A stretch of 64,000 nucleotides of DNA. It comes from Rhodopseudomonas rhenobacensis. Lineage in GTDB: Bacteria > Pseudomonadota > Alphaproteobacteria > Rhizobiales > Xanthobacteraceae. Positions 17,546 to 26,043 of this stretch are shown piece after piece. The stretch is from NCBI RefSeq assembly GCF_014203125.1, contig NZ_JACHIH010000003.1, positions 124,001-188,000 of the forward strand, given 5' to 3'. The translations under genes and the position numbers were made by a program. The notes under the pieces are model-generated. The model saw only the letters and a list, made by a program, of their open reading frames with translations. It ran no database searches and had not been told where the DNA came from. Numbering within the stretch: the stretch's first letter is position 1; each line of letters starts with the position of its first letter.

Positions 17546-18955
17546 ATGGTCCGATCGCGAATGCCTGCCGAAACAGAGTCTCTCCTGATCAAGCCCATCA
17601 GCGTGCGGCAGTTCGAGCTGTACGCCCTGTCGCTCGACCGTGGCCCGAACTTCGACCCCGCAAGCACTTTCGCCGCATATCAAGTCGGCCGCGGCGGCGC
17701 CTGTGGCGGGATTCTCCTCGACCAGGAGACCGGGACCTTCAGCACGATCGCTATGCGACGCCGGGTCGATCATTGTTGGACCTGCGTCGCAAAAAGCGGT
17801 CCGTTCGCGGCGCCCGAACAGGCCCTCGACGCGCTCAGCATCGATATGCGCGGCGGTGATCCGCCTGAACCGCTCGCGCCTGGCGTCCGCCGAAGGCCCT
17901 TATTGATCGAGGTCGGGCCGCGTGGAAGCTCCCCGGAGTTTGACTTGCTCATCAAGTCCATGAGTCATCTGCCGGCGCTGATGGCGGTGGGAGAATGCTA
18001 TCTCGCCCTGCCGCGGCCAGATCGGAACTTCATCCCCGATTTGCAGACCAACAACTTCGCGTCGCGGCTCTTCGAGCTTTACCTGCTTGCCTGCTTTCGT
18101 GAGCAAGGCCTGCAGGTCCGCCAAGATCACGTCTCGCCCGATTTTCAAATCGAGAAGGACGGCATGACATGTTGGGTGGAGGCGGTGACCGCGAACTCCG
18201 AAACCCCACGCGCTGGCGGCATCGGAGATTGGGTTCATGCGCCTACCGATCGAACGGAGCGGCTCACCGGCGCCCCGGCTGAACGCTTCGCCAAGACGCT
18301 GCGAGGAAAGTTGCAGCGGGAATATCACGACCTGTCGCACGTGCGGGGGCATCCGTTCGCCATCGCGATCGCCGATTTCCACAGCTCGGGCTCCATGGTG
18401 TGGAGCCGTGAGGCGCTGCCAACCTATCTCTACGGCGTTCGCGCCGATGTCGAAGACGACGGCACGAAGCGACGCGCTGTCGGGACGGCGATATCCAATC
18501 TCACTGGCAAGAACGCGATCCCGGCCGGACTGTTTCGAGACCCGGACTTCGCGCATTTGTCCGCCGTTCTCTTCAGCAACGCCGGCACCTTGGCGAAATT
18601 CAACCGCATGGGCTTTTTGGCCGGATGGCGTCCGCCCGGCCTGTCGATGATCCGTCGGGGCATCTTGTTCGATCGGACGCCGGGCGCGTTGGAACCGATC
18701 GACTTCGAGCTAGAAGTGGGAAGCCAAGAGTACGACGCACTATGGCCATGGGGCGAAGGCTGGTGCCAGGAACTGGAGGTCTTTCACAACCCGCTCGCCT
18801 CCCATCCCATTCCGTTCGACCTGATCCCTGGCGCGACGCATTGGTTCGAGCGCGGCGGTGAAGTGGAATGCAGCACGATTTGGGCGAACTCGGTGATTTC
18901 ATCGGTCACCCAGCTTCGAGCGCCAAAAGGCTATCACCCCGCGGCAGAAGGATAG
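17546..18955 (+). CDS. PD-(D/E)xK-like nuclease candidate, fourth gene of the HEPN operon
   Basis: 469 residues. A candidate nuclease core lies at residues 171-214: Glu177 in FASRLFELYLLACF, then SPDFQI with Asp199, then TCWVEAVTA with Glu212. The E, PD and E-x-x spacing matches PD-(D/E)xK enzymes, although the final Lys is replaced by Val. N-terminal residues 25-90 include CWTC and strand-rich segments; the C-terminal 200 residues are not recognised. An alternative start at Met6 is possible. It closes the operon, and a hairpin follows its stop. The combination with HEPN partners points to a nucleic-acid-degrading defence system (inference). Confidence 0.78.
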   Translation: MVRSRMPAETESLLIKPISVRQFELYALSLDRGPNFDPASTFAAYQVGRGGACGGILLDQETGTFSTIAMRRRVDHCWTCVAKSGPFAAPEQALDALSIDMRGGDPPEPLAPGVRRRPLLIEVGPRGSSPEFDLLIKSMSHLPALMAVGECYLALPRPDRNFIPDLQTNNFASRLFELYLLACFREQGLQVRQDHVSPDFQIEKDGMTCWVEAVTANSETPRAGGIGDWVHAPTDRTERLTGAPAERFAKTLRGKLQREYHDLSHVRGHPFAIAIADFHSSGSMVWSREALPTYLYGVRADVEDDGTKRRAVGTAISNLTGKNAIPAGLFRDPDFAHLSAVLFSNAGTLAKFNRMGFLAGWRPPGLSMIRRGILFDRTPGALEPIDFELEVGSQEYDALWPWGEGWCQELEVFHNPLASHPIPFDLIPGATHWFERGGEVECSTIWANSVISSVTQLRAPKGYHPAAEG

Positions 18956-18965
18956 GCGCGCGAGA

Positions 18966-18986
18966 AACGCTGCGAAGCGCAGCGTT
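18966..18986. terminator. Hairpin between two convergent genes
   Basis: A perfect 9-bp stem, AACGCTGCG and CGCAGCGTT, with loop AAG, sits 10 bases after the stop of the plus-strand operon and 23 bases before the stop of the minus-strand gene. There is no T-run on either side, so it would be a weak or Rho-assisted bidirectional terminator. Confidence 0.5.
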
Positions 18987-19009
18987 CGGGGCGCAAACTC
19001 CGTCGCGAC

Positions 19010-19651
19010 CTAAGCCTGTTCGCCCTTTCGCGTGATGAATCTAAATTCTGTTTGCCCAGCTTTGGCCGCCAATTCGAACCATTTCTCACGGTAGTCCGGC
19101 AGCTCCGCTCGACTTACGGCAATGGCGGAGAGCGCCGAACAATAGGCGATCCCGGCATGCACCGTTTCGCCGAGATAATTAAGAAAGCGCGTTAGATCAG
19201 GTGGGTATGCAAGATCTGTGTCGCTCTCGAAAACCTTGTGTCGCTCGCCATCGACGAAGGTATTAATCGCGGTTTCAAGAATAGCGTAGCTCAGAAACGC
19301 GTCCGCGCCCGCGTCGTGCGCAGCGAGCACCGCGTTCAGCTCAGGGCGCCATTCGATCGCTTTCCGGCAGAGCGCCGGATTGACGTGGCCGACCGCAATG
19401 TTTCGCATGTACTTCGCGAATTCGAACGCCCGCCGATGTGTCGAGATGATCTCATTGAGCTCCGGATGATCCTTGTAGAGTCCCCGGCTTATCCCTTCCA
19501 GGTCGGTGACATTCGCGCACGAAACAAGCAAATGCTTTAATAGGACCAATCGGATGGCGTGATCTTCCGGCCCGGCTTCAAGCGCCTTATCCGCAGCAAC
19601 GAGATCGCCATGTGCGAGCCGCGCGGAGATTGCAATTTGAATGAAATCCAT
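19010..19651 (-). CDS. Helical protein with a HEPN-like Rx5H motif
   Basis: 213 residues, all-helical by composition, not firmly recognised. FAKYMRNIAVGHVNP contains R83-N84 and H89 (Rx5H), close to the RNxxxGH pattern of several HEPN/AbiF-like families. It lies 6 bases downstream of the AAA ATPase gene on the same strand and is probably co-transcribed with it. It could be the effector of a two-gene ATPase/HEPN unit, or a separate passenger. Confidence in the gene is good, in the function low. Confidence 0.7.
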   Translation of the reverse strand: MDFIQIAISARLAHGDLVAADKALEAGPEDHAIRLVLLKHLLVSCANVTDLEGISRGLYKDHPELNEIISTHRRAFEFAKYMRNIAVGHVNPALCRKAIEWRPELNAVLAAHDAGADAFLSYAILETAINTFVDGERHKVFESDTDLAYPPDLTRFLNYLGETVHAGIAYCSALSAIAVSRAELPDYREKWFELAAKAGQTEFRFITRKGEQA

Positions 19652-19657
19652 AACGCT

Positions 19658-20878
19658 TTAGCCCCACAAGCAGGATAGCGGCGCGGCGGCCAGCTTGTCG
19701 CCAAACGGGACAACGTCCGCGCTATCGTAGAGGACGATGCCGAAGGCGAAGCGATCCCCGCAGGCTTCGGCCAACGCCCGTAGCCCCGCGAAATCACCGG
19801 CTTTAACCGTCGCGCTCGCCTTGACTTCGATGCCTGCGATCATCCCGTCGTCGCGTTCCAGCACGATGTCCACCTCGCGCCCGTCCCGATCCCGAAAGTG
19901 GTAGGGCGTTAGCCGCAGGTCCGAGGCCGTCATCAGCTTCAGAACCTCTGCGAACACGAAGCTTTCGAGCAGCGCGCCGAACGTCCCGCGATCCGCCTTG
20001 ACCCTGTCGAAGGAAAGACCGCGCACAGTCGCTAGCAGGCCGGAATCGAGGAAGTGCAGCTTCGGCGTCTTGACGATGCGCTTCAGGGCATTGGTGAACC
20101 ATGGTTGCACCGTCGCGAGCAGGAACACCTGCTCAAGCAGCCCGACATAGCGCTGGCCCGTCTTGTGGCTGACGTTGATGCCGGCGCCGAACTGAGAATA
20201 GTTGACCAACTGGCCGGAGTGCTCGGCCAACAGCCTTACGAATTTCGGAAGTTCCGTCAGCTTCTCGACGTCAGCGATATCCCGCAGATCGCGCGTCAGC
20301 ACCGATGTGAGATAGGATCTCGACCAGTCCTGCCGCCGGCGCTCGCTGTCGCGACTGATCGCTTCGGGGAAACCGCCGAGCAGGACAAGCTGGGTGAGGT
20401 CGTCGCCCAGGATCGCCTCCCGCTGGCTCCGAAGCTTTCCCGCGAAGAGATGCTCCAAGAAAGTCGGCGGCCGGCCTTCGACCTCAGCCCTTGCGAGCGG
20501 CAGCATCTGGATGGTCTCCATCCGACCGGCCAGGCTGTCGGCGACTCGCGGCAAGGTCAGGACGTTCGCCGAGCCGGTAAGCAGGAAGCGACCCGGCCGA
20601 TAGTCTTCGTCGACCGTCTTCTTGATGGCCAGCAGCAGGTCAGGGGCGCGCTGGATTTCGTCGATGATGGCCCGGTCGAGGCCGCGGATGAAACCGGCGG
20701 GATCGGATTGAGCGGCCTCAAGGACCGTCTGATCATCGAGCGTGATATAGGTTCGCCCGGCTTCTCCCATTTTTCGGACGAGCGTGGTCTTGCCGGCGCG
20801 GCGCGGGCCTACGATCAGGACCACCGGCGTATCAGAAAGGGCTTCCTCCGCCCGTCGCTCCACAAACCGCTCGAACAT
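19658..20878 (-). CDS. AAA ATPase with DUF4143 (DEXX-box-like ATP-binding protein)
   Basis: 406 residues. The N-terminal ATPase domain has Walker A GPRRAGKTTLVRK (about 24-36), Walker B in RAIIDEIQRAPDLL and the sensor RFLLTGSANV. The C-terminal half matches DUF4143, a domain with a restriction-endonuclease-like fold (REDIVLERDDGMIAGIEVKASAT near the end). Cellular role is unknown for most members, but they are frequent on mobile elements and in defence regions. The start is the first Met, MFERFVERRAEEA, usual for the family. It faces away from the backbone gene at 21144 and heads a two-gene unit with the Rx5H protein. Confidence 0.88.
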   Translation of the reverse strand: MFERFVERRAEEALSDTPVVLIVGPRRAGKTTLVRKMGEAGRTYITLDDQTVLEAAQSDPAGFIRGLDRAIIDEIQRAPDLLLAIKKTVDEDYRPGRFLLTGSANVLTLPRVADSLAGRMETIQMLPLARAEVEGRPPTFLEHLFAGKLRSQREAILGDDLTQLVLLGGFPEAISRDSERRRQDWSRSYLTSVLTRDLRDIADVEKLTELPKFVRLLAEHSGQLVNYSQFGAGINVSHKTGQRYVGLLEQVFLLATVQPWFTNALKRIVKTPKLHFLDSGLLATVRGLSFDRVKADRGTFGALLESFVFAEVLKLMTASDLRLTPYHFRDRDGREVDIVLERDDGMIAGIEVKASATVKAGDFAGLRALAEACGDRFAFGIVLYDSADVVPFGDKLAAAPLSCLWG

Positions 20879-21143
20879 GCCATCTCCGAATCCGGAAGAT
20901 TGGAACTATCGATGCCGGCTGATTGGGAGTCAATGGCCCGCTAATTGGAAGTGCCTGGGCCGCGATCTGGAAGGCCTGGAGGGGAAAGCCTTCCCCCTGG
21001 TCGGCGCCGCGGTCGCCGAGGCAGCCCCTTCTGCGGGGATATCCCCCGCAGCGCCCCTTTTAGAGTGAAAGGGCGGCTCGGCTTCGCCGTGACGGGTTAA
21101 GGGCTGGAGGAGAGGCCTCCGGCACCCGTCATGGAGACTAGCC
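20879..21143. promoter_or_regulatory. Divergent intergenic region with two hairpins and a backbone leader
   Basis: Two perfect stem-loops occur: GGGGAA/TTCCCC at 20981-20996 (loop AGCC), and CTGCGGGG/CCCCGCAG at 21031-21051. They are followed at 21061-21096 by a leader GAAAGGGCGGCTCGGCTTCG then CCGTGACGGG, and by GGAGG before the DUF932 gene. A similar leader occurs upstream of the ParB-like gene at 22431. These look like conserved 5' elements of backbone genes. No open reading frame is supported here. Confidence 0.45.
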
Positions 21144-22340
21144 ATGACCCATGTGGAGATTCTGGATGCCGCTCGCGACCAAGTCGGCGGCTACAAGGTG
21201 GATGTGAGCCGCGGCGAGCGGATCGGCCGCGTGTCCTCCGAATGGTTTTCGAGGTCCGCTGACGAGCGCTACCTTTCCCTGTCCGACATCTATGCCGCTG
21301 TGCATAGACGGACCGAGCGTAGCCGCACCCGAACCGTCGAGAGCGCGGCGATCCGGGTGGAGGCGAGCCGCGACGATGCAGAGCGCCTGGCGCTGATGTT
21401 GCCCGGCTCGGATGCGCCGATCGCGCCGACCCATTGGAGCTTCGGTCAGCTCGCCGGCCTGGTCGGAGCGCCGGCGGCCTATCTGCGGCAGCTTCCGGCG
21501 CCGCTGGCCGGTATCAACCTGCAATACGGCTTGGCGTCACATCGCGCCGAGCAGGTGAAGACGCTCGAGATCGAAGACGGTCGCGTTGAACTGCGCGCCG
21601 TCACCGGGCCCGACTATGGCCGTATCTTCGACCACGAACTGGTCTCGGCCGTGCAGCGTATCGCCGGCAACGGCACCGGCGATACGCGATGGAAAGTCCC
21701 GGGCGTGCTCGACTGGTCAACGGGCATCTACAACCCGCGCGTCGACATCACACGGGACACGACAACGCTCTACGCCTCCGATCGGGACGTCTTCCTCTTC
21801 CTGGTCGACGATCTCAATCCGATCGAGGCCGGTCGGCTCCCCGATGGGTCGCCCGACCTCTACTTCCGTGGCTTCTATTGCTGGAATTCCGAGGTCGGGG
21901 CGAAGACGCTCGGCATGGCGAGCTTCTATCTCCGCGCGGTCTGCCAGAATCGGAATCTCTGGGGCGTCGAGGATTTTGAGGAGATCACCATCCGCCACTC
22001 GAAATACGCCGCCTCACGTTTCGCGCATGAGGCTGCCCCGGCGTTGACCCGCTTCGCCAATTCCTCGCCGAGGCCCTTCGTCAACGGCATAAAGGCGGCC
22101 CGGGAAAAGATCGTCGCCCGCACCGACGATGACCGCAGCGAGTTCCTGCGCAAGCGCGGCTTCTCGAAGACCGAGACGGCGAAGATCATCGAGACCGTAT
22201 TGGCCGAGGAAGGGCGCAAACCCGAGAGCGTGTTCGACTTCGTGCAGGGCATCACGGCGATCGCGCGCGACAAGACCCACCAGGACGCCCGGCTCGACTT
22301 GGAGGCGCGGGCCAAGAAGTTGCTCGATCGGGCAGCCTGA
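21144..22340 (+). CDS. DUF932 protein (phage/plasmid YfjQ-like)
   Basis: 398 residues. Family-typical stretches include FSRSADERYLSLSDIYAAV, HWSFGQLAGLVGAPAAYLR, LRAVTGPDYGRIFDHELV, GIYNPRVDITRDTTTLYAS and GFYCWNSEVGAKTLGMASFY. DUF932 proteins are common on plasmids and ICEs; their biochemical role is unknown, with a link to replication or recombination assumed from neighbours. It is the first backbone gene after the cargo zone, followed by the ParB-like, Toprim and DUF2493 genes in the order usual for this ICE group. A hairpin (22349-22382, arms AAGCCGGAGA/TCTCCGGCTT) begins 8 bases after its stop and may end or stabilise the transcript. Confidence 0.92.
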   Translation: MTHVEILDAARDQVGGYKVDVSRGERIGRVSSEWFSRSADERYLSLSDIYAAVHRRTERSRTRTVESAAIRVEASRDDAERLALMLPGSDAPIAPTHWSFGQLAGLVGAPAAYLRQLPAPLAGINLQYGLASHRAEQVKTLEIEDGRVELRAVTGPDYGRIFDHELVSAVQRIAGNGTGDTRWKVPGVLDWSTGIYNPRVDITRDTTTLYASDRDVFLFLVDDLNPIEAGRLPDGSPDLYFRGFYCWNSEVGAKTLGMASFYLRAVCQNRNLWGVEDFEEITIRHSKYAASRFAHEAAPALTRFANSSPRPFVNGIKAAREKIVARTDDDRSEFLRKRGFSKTETAKIIETVLAEEGRKPESVFDFVQGITAIARDKTHQDARLDLEARAKKLLDRAA

Positions 22341-22512
22341 CTCCCGGAAAGCCGGAGATGCGGAAATGCGTGTCTCCGGCTTCGTGCCTTTACGTCCTTC
22401 CTGATCGTTGGTTTCGCGGCGCTGCCCTTCAGAGGAAGAGGGCGGCGCTGCGCTTCGTGACGAGTTGATGCCGAGAGAGAGGCTTTCGGCGCTCGTCGCG
22501 GAGTATATCCCG

Positions 22513-24603
22513 ATGGCTTCCACTGTTCAGAAGATCACCCTCTCGCCCTCGCGCGACATTCCCTTCAACAAGCTTTTGCTCTCTCAGTCGAACGTCCGGC
22601 GCGTGAAGGCCGGTGTCTCGGTCGAGGAGCTGGCCGACGACATCGCTCGCCGTGGCCTGCTGCAGGGCCTGAGCGTGCGCGCGGTCGTCGATCAGGCCGG
22701 CGTTGAGACCGGCATGTTCGAAATCCCGGCCGGCGGCCGGCGCTACCGGGCGCTGGAGCTGCTCGTGAAGCAGAAGCGTCTCGCCAAGACCGCGCCGGTG
22801 CCGTGCATCGTCCGCGAGAGCGGCATCGCCGAGGAGGACTCGCTCGCCGAGAACGTCCAGCGCGCGCCGTTGCACCCTCTCGACCAGTTCCGGGCCTTCC
22901 TGGCGCTGCGTGAGAAGGGGCAATCCGAGGAGGAGATCGCTGCAGCGTTCTTCGTCTCGGTCAACGTGGTGAAGCAGCGCCTGAAGCTGGCATCGGTCTC
23001 GCCGGCGCTGCTCGACGTCTATGCCGAGGACGGCATGACGCTCGACCAGCTCATGGCCTTCACCGTGTCCGGCGATCACGAACGCCAGGAGCAGGTCTTC
23101 GAGCGCCTGAAGGCCTCCTACGACAAGCAGCCCTACGTCATCCGCCGCATGCTCACCGAGGGCGCTGTCCGCGCCTCCGACAAGCGGGCGCAATTCGTCG
23201 GCATCGACGCCTATGTGGCGGCGGGTGGTACGGTGCTGCGCGACCTGTTCCAGGGCGACGATGGCGGCTGGCTGCAGGATGTCCCGCTCGTCGACCAGAT
23301 GGTGGCCGACAAGCTCAGGGCGGAATCCGAGACGGTCGCCGCCGAAGGCTGGAAGTGGATCGAGGTCGCGCCCGACTTCGCCTACGGCCACACCTTCGGC
23401 CTGCGCCAGCTTCGCGGCGAGACCGTCGCACTGACGGCCGAGGAGGAAGCGACCCGGGACGCGCTGCAGGCCGAGTTCGACCGGCTGTCCGACGAGTATC
23501 AGGACGCAGACGAGCTGCCGGACGAGGTGGACGAGCGCCTGTCGGAGCTGGAAACCGCGCTGGAGGGGTTCGAAACCCGGCCTGTCGTGTTCGACCCTGC
23601 TGAGATCGCCCGCGCCGGCGCCTTCGTCAGTATCGGCGCCGACGGGCATCTTCGTGTCGAACGCGGCTACGTCCGCCCCGAGGACGAACTGCCGATCGAG
23701 CCGGAGCTCGTTTCGGCTGAGGACGGAGAGGCGGACCGCGCGATGGTGGCCAGCTACGAGGGCGACGAAGCCATCATGGCGGCCGCGCCCGAGGCCGAAC
23801 CGGAGGAGGATGAGGGCCTGTCGCCCATTTCTGACCGGCTGATGACGGAGCTGACCTCGCACCGCACGCTCGGCCTGCGCCATGCGCTCGGCGAGCGGCC
23901 GGACGTTGCCTTCCTCGCGGCCCTACATGTCCTCACGCTGAAGACCTTCTATCACTACGGCTCGGATAGCTGCCTCGAACTGGAGGTGAAGAGTGTCAGC
24001 TTCGGCGCGCAGGCGCCGGGATTAAACGACAGCGCATCGGCCGAGGCGATCCGGGCTCGGCACGAGAGCTGGGCAAAGGCGCTTCCTAAGGAGTCTGCCG
24101 ACCTCTGGGACGCGCTCCAGGAGTGGGACGGCGACAGCCAGGCGGGCCTCTTCGCCCACATCGTCAGCCTCTCGGTCAACGCGATGTACGAGCCCTGGAA
24201 CCGGCGCCCGCGGGCGTTCGCCCATGCCGATCGTCTCGCGCAGGCGGTCGACCTCGACATGGCGGCCGCTGGGTGGAAGCCGACCGTGGATAACTTCCTC
24301 GGCCGGGTGACGAAAGCCCGCATCCTGCAGGCGGTGACTCAGGCGAAAGATCAGCGCGCCGCCGACCGGATCGAGCATCTGAAGAAGGGCGACATGGCCG
24401 CCGAGGCGGAAACGCTGCTGGCCGACACCGGTTGGCTGCCCGAGCCGCTTCGCACGCCGGGTCGTGCCTCTGGCGACCAGCAGACATCGGAATCTGCGAT
24501 CGAGCAAACTCCAGAGCAGTCTAGCGAAAAACTGCCGGAAGACGAAGACCAGCCCGCCGCTCAGAATGATGACACCGGCGAGCCAATGATTGCAGCCGAG
24601 TAG
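22513..24603 (+). CDS. Large ParB/RepB-like nuclease-domain protein
   Basis: 696 residues. The N-terminus has the ParB-like domain: NKLLLSQSNVRRVKAGVSVEEL, GLLQGLSVR, AGGRRYRALELL, PCIVRESGIAEEDSLAENVQR, then an HTH (EEEIAAAFFVSVNVVKQRLKLASVSPAL). The middle and C-terminal parts are long, acidic and not assigned. ICE ParB-like proteins of this size are thought to act in maintenance, though some members are nucleases. The start at 22513 (MASTVQK) is chosen as typical; the open frame begins upstream at 22408 and another ATG lies at 22468. A strong Rho-independent terminator follows the stop. Confidence 0.9.
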   Translation: MASTVQKITLSPSRDIPFNKLLLSQSNVRRVKAGVSVEELADDIARRGLLQGLSVRAVVDQAGVETGMFEIPAGGRRYRALELLVKQKRLAKTAPVPCIVRESGIAEEDSLAENVQRAPLHPLDQFRAFLALREKGQSEEEIAAAFFVSVNVVKQRLKLASVSPALLDVYAEDGMTLDQLMAFTVSGDHERQEQVFERLKASYDKQPYVIRRMLTEGAVRASDKRAQFVGIDAYVAAGGTVLRDLFQGDDGGWLQDVPLVDQMVADKLRAESETVAAEGWKWIEVAPDFAYGHTFGLRQLRGETVALTAEEEATRDALQAEFDRLSDEYQDADELPDEVDERLSELETALEGFETRPVVFDPAEIARAGAFVSIGADGHLRVERGYVRPEDELPIEPELVSAEDGEADRAMVASYEGDEAIMAAAPEAEPEEDEGLSPISDRLMTELTSHRTLGLRHALGERPDVAFLAALHVLTLKTFYHYGSDSCLELEVKSVSFGAQAPGLNDSASAEAIRARHESWAKALPKESADLWDALQEWDGDSQAGLFAHIVSLSVNAMYEPWNRRPRAFAHADRLAQAVDLDMAAAGWKPTVDNFLGRVTKARILQAVTQAKDQRAADRIEHLKKGDMAAEAETLLADTGWLPEPLRTPGRASGDQQTSESAIEQTPEQSSEKLPEDEDQPAAQNDDTGEPMIAAE

Positions 24604-24619
24604 CTGTCCAGCGCAACGA

Positions 24620-24650
24620 GGCCCGCCGGAGACGGCGGGCCTTTTCTTTT
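24620..24650 (+). terminator. Rho-independent terminator after the ParB-like gene
   Basis: Perfect 9-bp stem GGCCCGCCG / CGGCGGGCC with loop GAGA, followed by TTTTCTTTT. It lies 17 bases after the stop and before the ribosome site of the Toprim gene at 24662, so that gene probably depends on read-through or its own promoter. Confidence 0.85.
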
Positions 24651-24661
24651 CGAGGACCATC

Positions 24662-25714
24662 ATGGCCGATACCGTGCGTGATCTCGCACAACGCCTCGGG
24701 CAGCAAGCCGAGGTCGTGTGCCGCCATTACCTCTCATCAGGCCGCCGCGAAGGCGGCTACTGGCTCGTGGGCGACGTCCGCAACACGCCGGGCCGCTCGA
24801 TGTTCGTGCGTCTCAAGGAGTCGACGAAGGGACCTGCCGGGAAATGGACCGACGCCGCCACCGGCGAGCATGGCGATCTGCTCGACGTGATCCGGGAAAG
24901 CTGTGGCCTGATCGACTTCAAGGACGTCGCCGATGAGGCGCGTTCATTCCTCAGCCTGCCGCACCCCGAGCCTCAGCCTGATCGTCCCCGATCGCGAACG
25001 CCCAGCGCTCCAACCGGATCGCCAGAGGCGGCACGGCGACTCTTCGCCATGTCGCAGCCGATCGACCGCACTCTCGTAGAAACGTATCTCCGCAATCGCG
25101 ACATTACGCCTTTGCACGGAACCGGAAGCCTGCGCTTCCACCCGCACTGCTACTATCGGCCGGACGATCACAGCCCGACCGAGACCTGGCCAGCGATGAT
25201 CGCCGCCGTCACCGATCTCACAGGACATCTGACCGGGGCGCACCGCACCTGGCTCGATCCAGGCGGTTTCAGCGAGGCGACGCTCGGCAAGGCGCCGATC
25301 GACACGCCGCGACGGGCGATGGGCGACCTTCTCGGTCATGCCGTTCGATTTGGCGTGTGCGGCGAGGTCATGGCGGCCGGCGAGGGCATCGAGACCATGC
25401 TGTCGCTCCGATGCGCCTTGCCGACCTTGCCGATGGTGGCAGCCCTATCGGCGGCGCACCTCTCCGCCATCCTGTTCCCGGACACGCTGCGGCGACTCTA
25501 CATCGCCCGCGACGACGATCCCGCCGGCGACGGCGCGATGGCGACGTTGATCGAGCGAGCGCAGGAGGCCGGGATCGAGCCGATCGTGATCTCGCCACGG
25601 CTTGCCGACTTCAATGAGGATCTCCGCCTGCTCGGAATCGACGCGCTTCGGGCCGCGAGCCGGGTGCAGATCGCGACGCAGGACGTCGCCCGCTTCATGG
25701 AACTGGCGGCATAG
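24662..25714 (+). CDS. Toprim-domain protein (DUF7146/primase-like)
   Basis: 350 residues. The N-terminal half resembles plasmid primase-like proteins (WLVGDVRNTPGRSMFVRL, KWTDAATGEHGDLLDVI). The C-terminal Toprim domain shows VMAAGEGIETML with the catalytic Glu and LYIARDDDPAGDGA with the DxD metal site. Such proteins synthesise or process primers in plasmid replication or conjugation. The ATG at 24662 follows GAGG with 6 bases spacing. The zinc-binding Cys set of classical primases is not present. Placed between ParB-like and DUF2493 genes, as in related ICEs. Confidence 0.88.
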   Translation: MADTVRDLAQRLGQQAEVVCRHYLSSGRREGGYWLVGDVRNTPGRSMFVRLKESTKGPAGKWTDAATGEHGDLLDVIRESCGLIDFKDVADEARSFLSLPHPEPQPDRPRSRTPSAPTGSPEAARRLFAMSQPIDRTLVETYLRNRDITPLHGTGSLRFHPHCYYRPDDHSPTETWPAMIAAVTDLTGHLTGAHRTWLDPGGFSEATLGKAPIDTPRRAMGDLLGHAVRFGVCGEVMAAGEGIETMLSLRCALPTLPMVAALSAAHLSAILFPDTLRRLYIARDDDPAGDGAMATLIERAQEAGIEPIVISPRLADFNEDLRLLGIDALRAASRVQIATQDVARFMELAA

Positions 25715-25856
25715 CCGGAACGGGATGAAGGGCGGTTCGCCGGCATCGTCGCCACAGGGTCGGCGGCCATGCTTTCCCTCAGCGTCGGAGAGGGCCGCTC
25801 CCACGGCCTTCTGAGAGGGCGATCGGGCAGCAAGCGGCCCGGACCGGCAACCTTGT

Positions 25857-25920
25857 GGGCCGACTATTTTCCGTCGGCGGCCGAGGCCGCCTTTACATCG
25901 CGAGCCAAAATAGTCGGCCC
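25857..25920. repeat. Long perfect inverted repeat (14 bp arms) before the DUF2493 gene
   Basis: GGGCCGACTATTTT (25857-25870) and its exact complement AAAATAGTCGGCCC (25907-25920) flank a 36-base GC-rich spacer. It lies in a 329-base gap (25715-26043) with no supported gene. A loop of this size fits a cruciform, a protein-binding pair of sites, or an RNA stem in the 5' leader of the DUF2493 gene. Function is not known. Confidence 0.75.
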
Positions 25921-26043
25921 CCTTCGGCCCTCCGCCGAGGCTCCGGCCCTTCGCTGCGCTGCGGGTGCAGGTCCGTTCCGCCCGCCGCCTTCGTCGCCAT
26001 GAAGGCCGCGATGGGCGCGGCCGATCCGACGAGGAAAGCTGCG

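Noticed and set aside
22408-22512. Upstream extension of the ParB-like gene from a TTG start
   Set aside because: Passes through the leader element; the ParB-type N-terminus begins at 22513.
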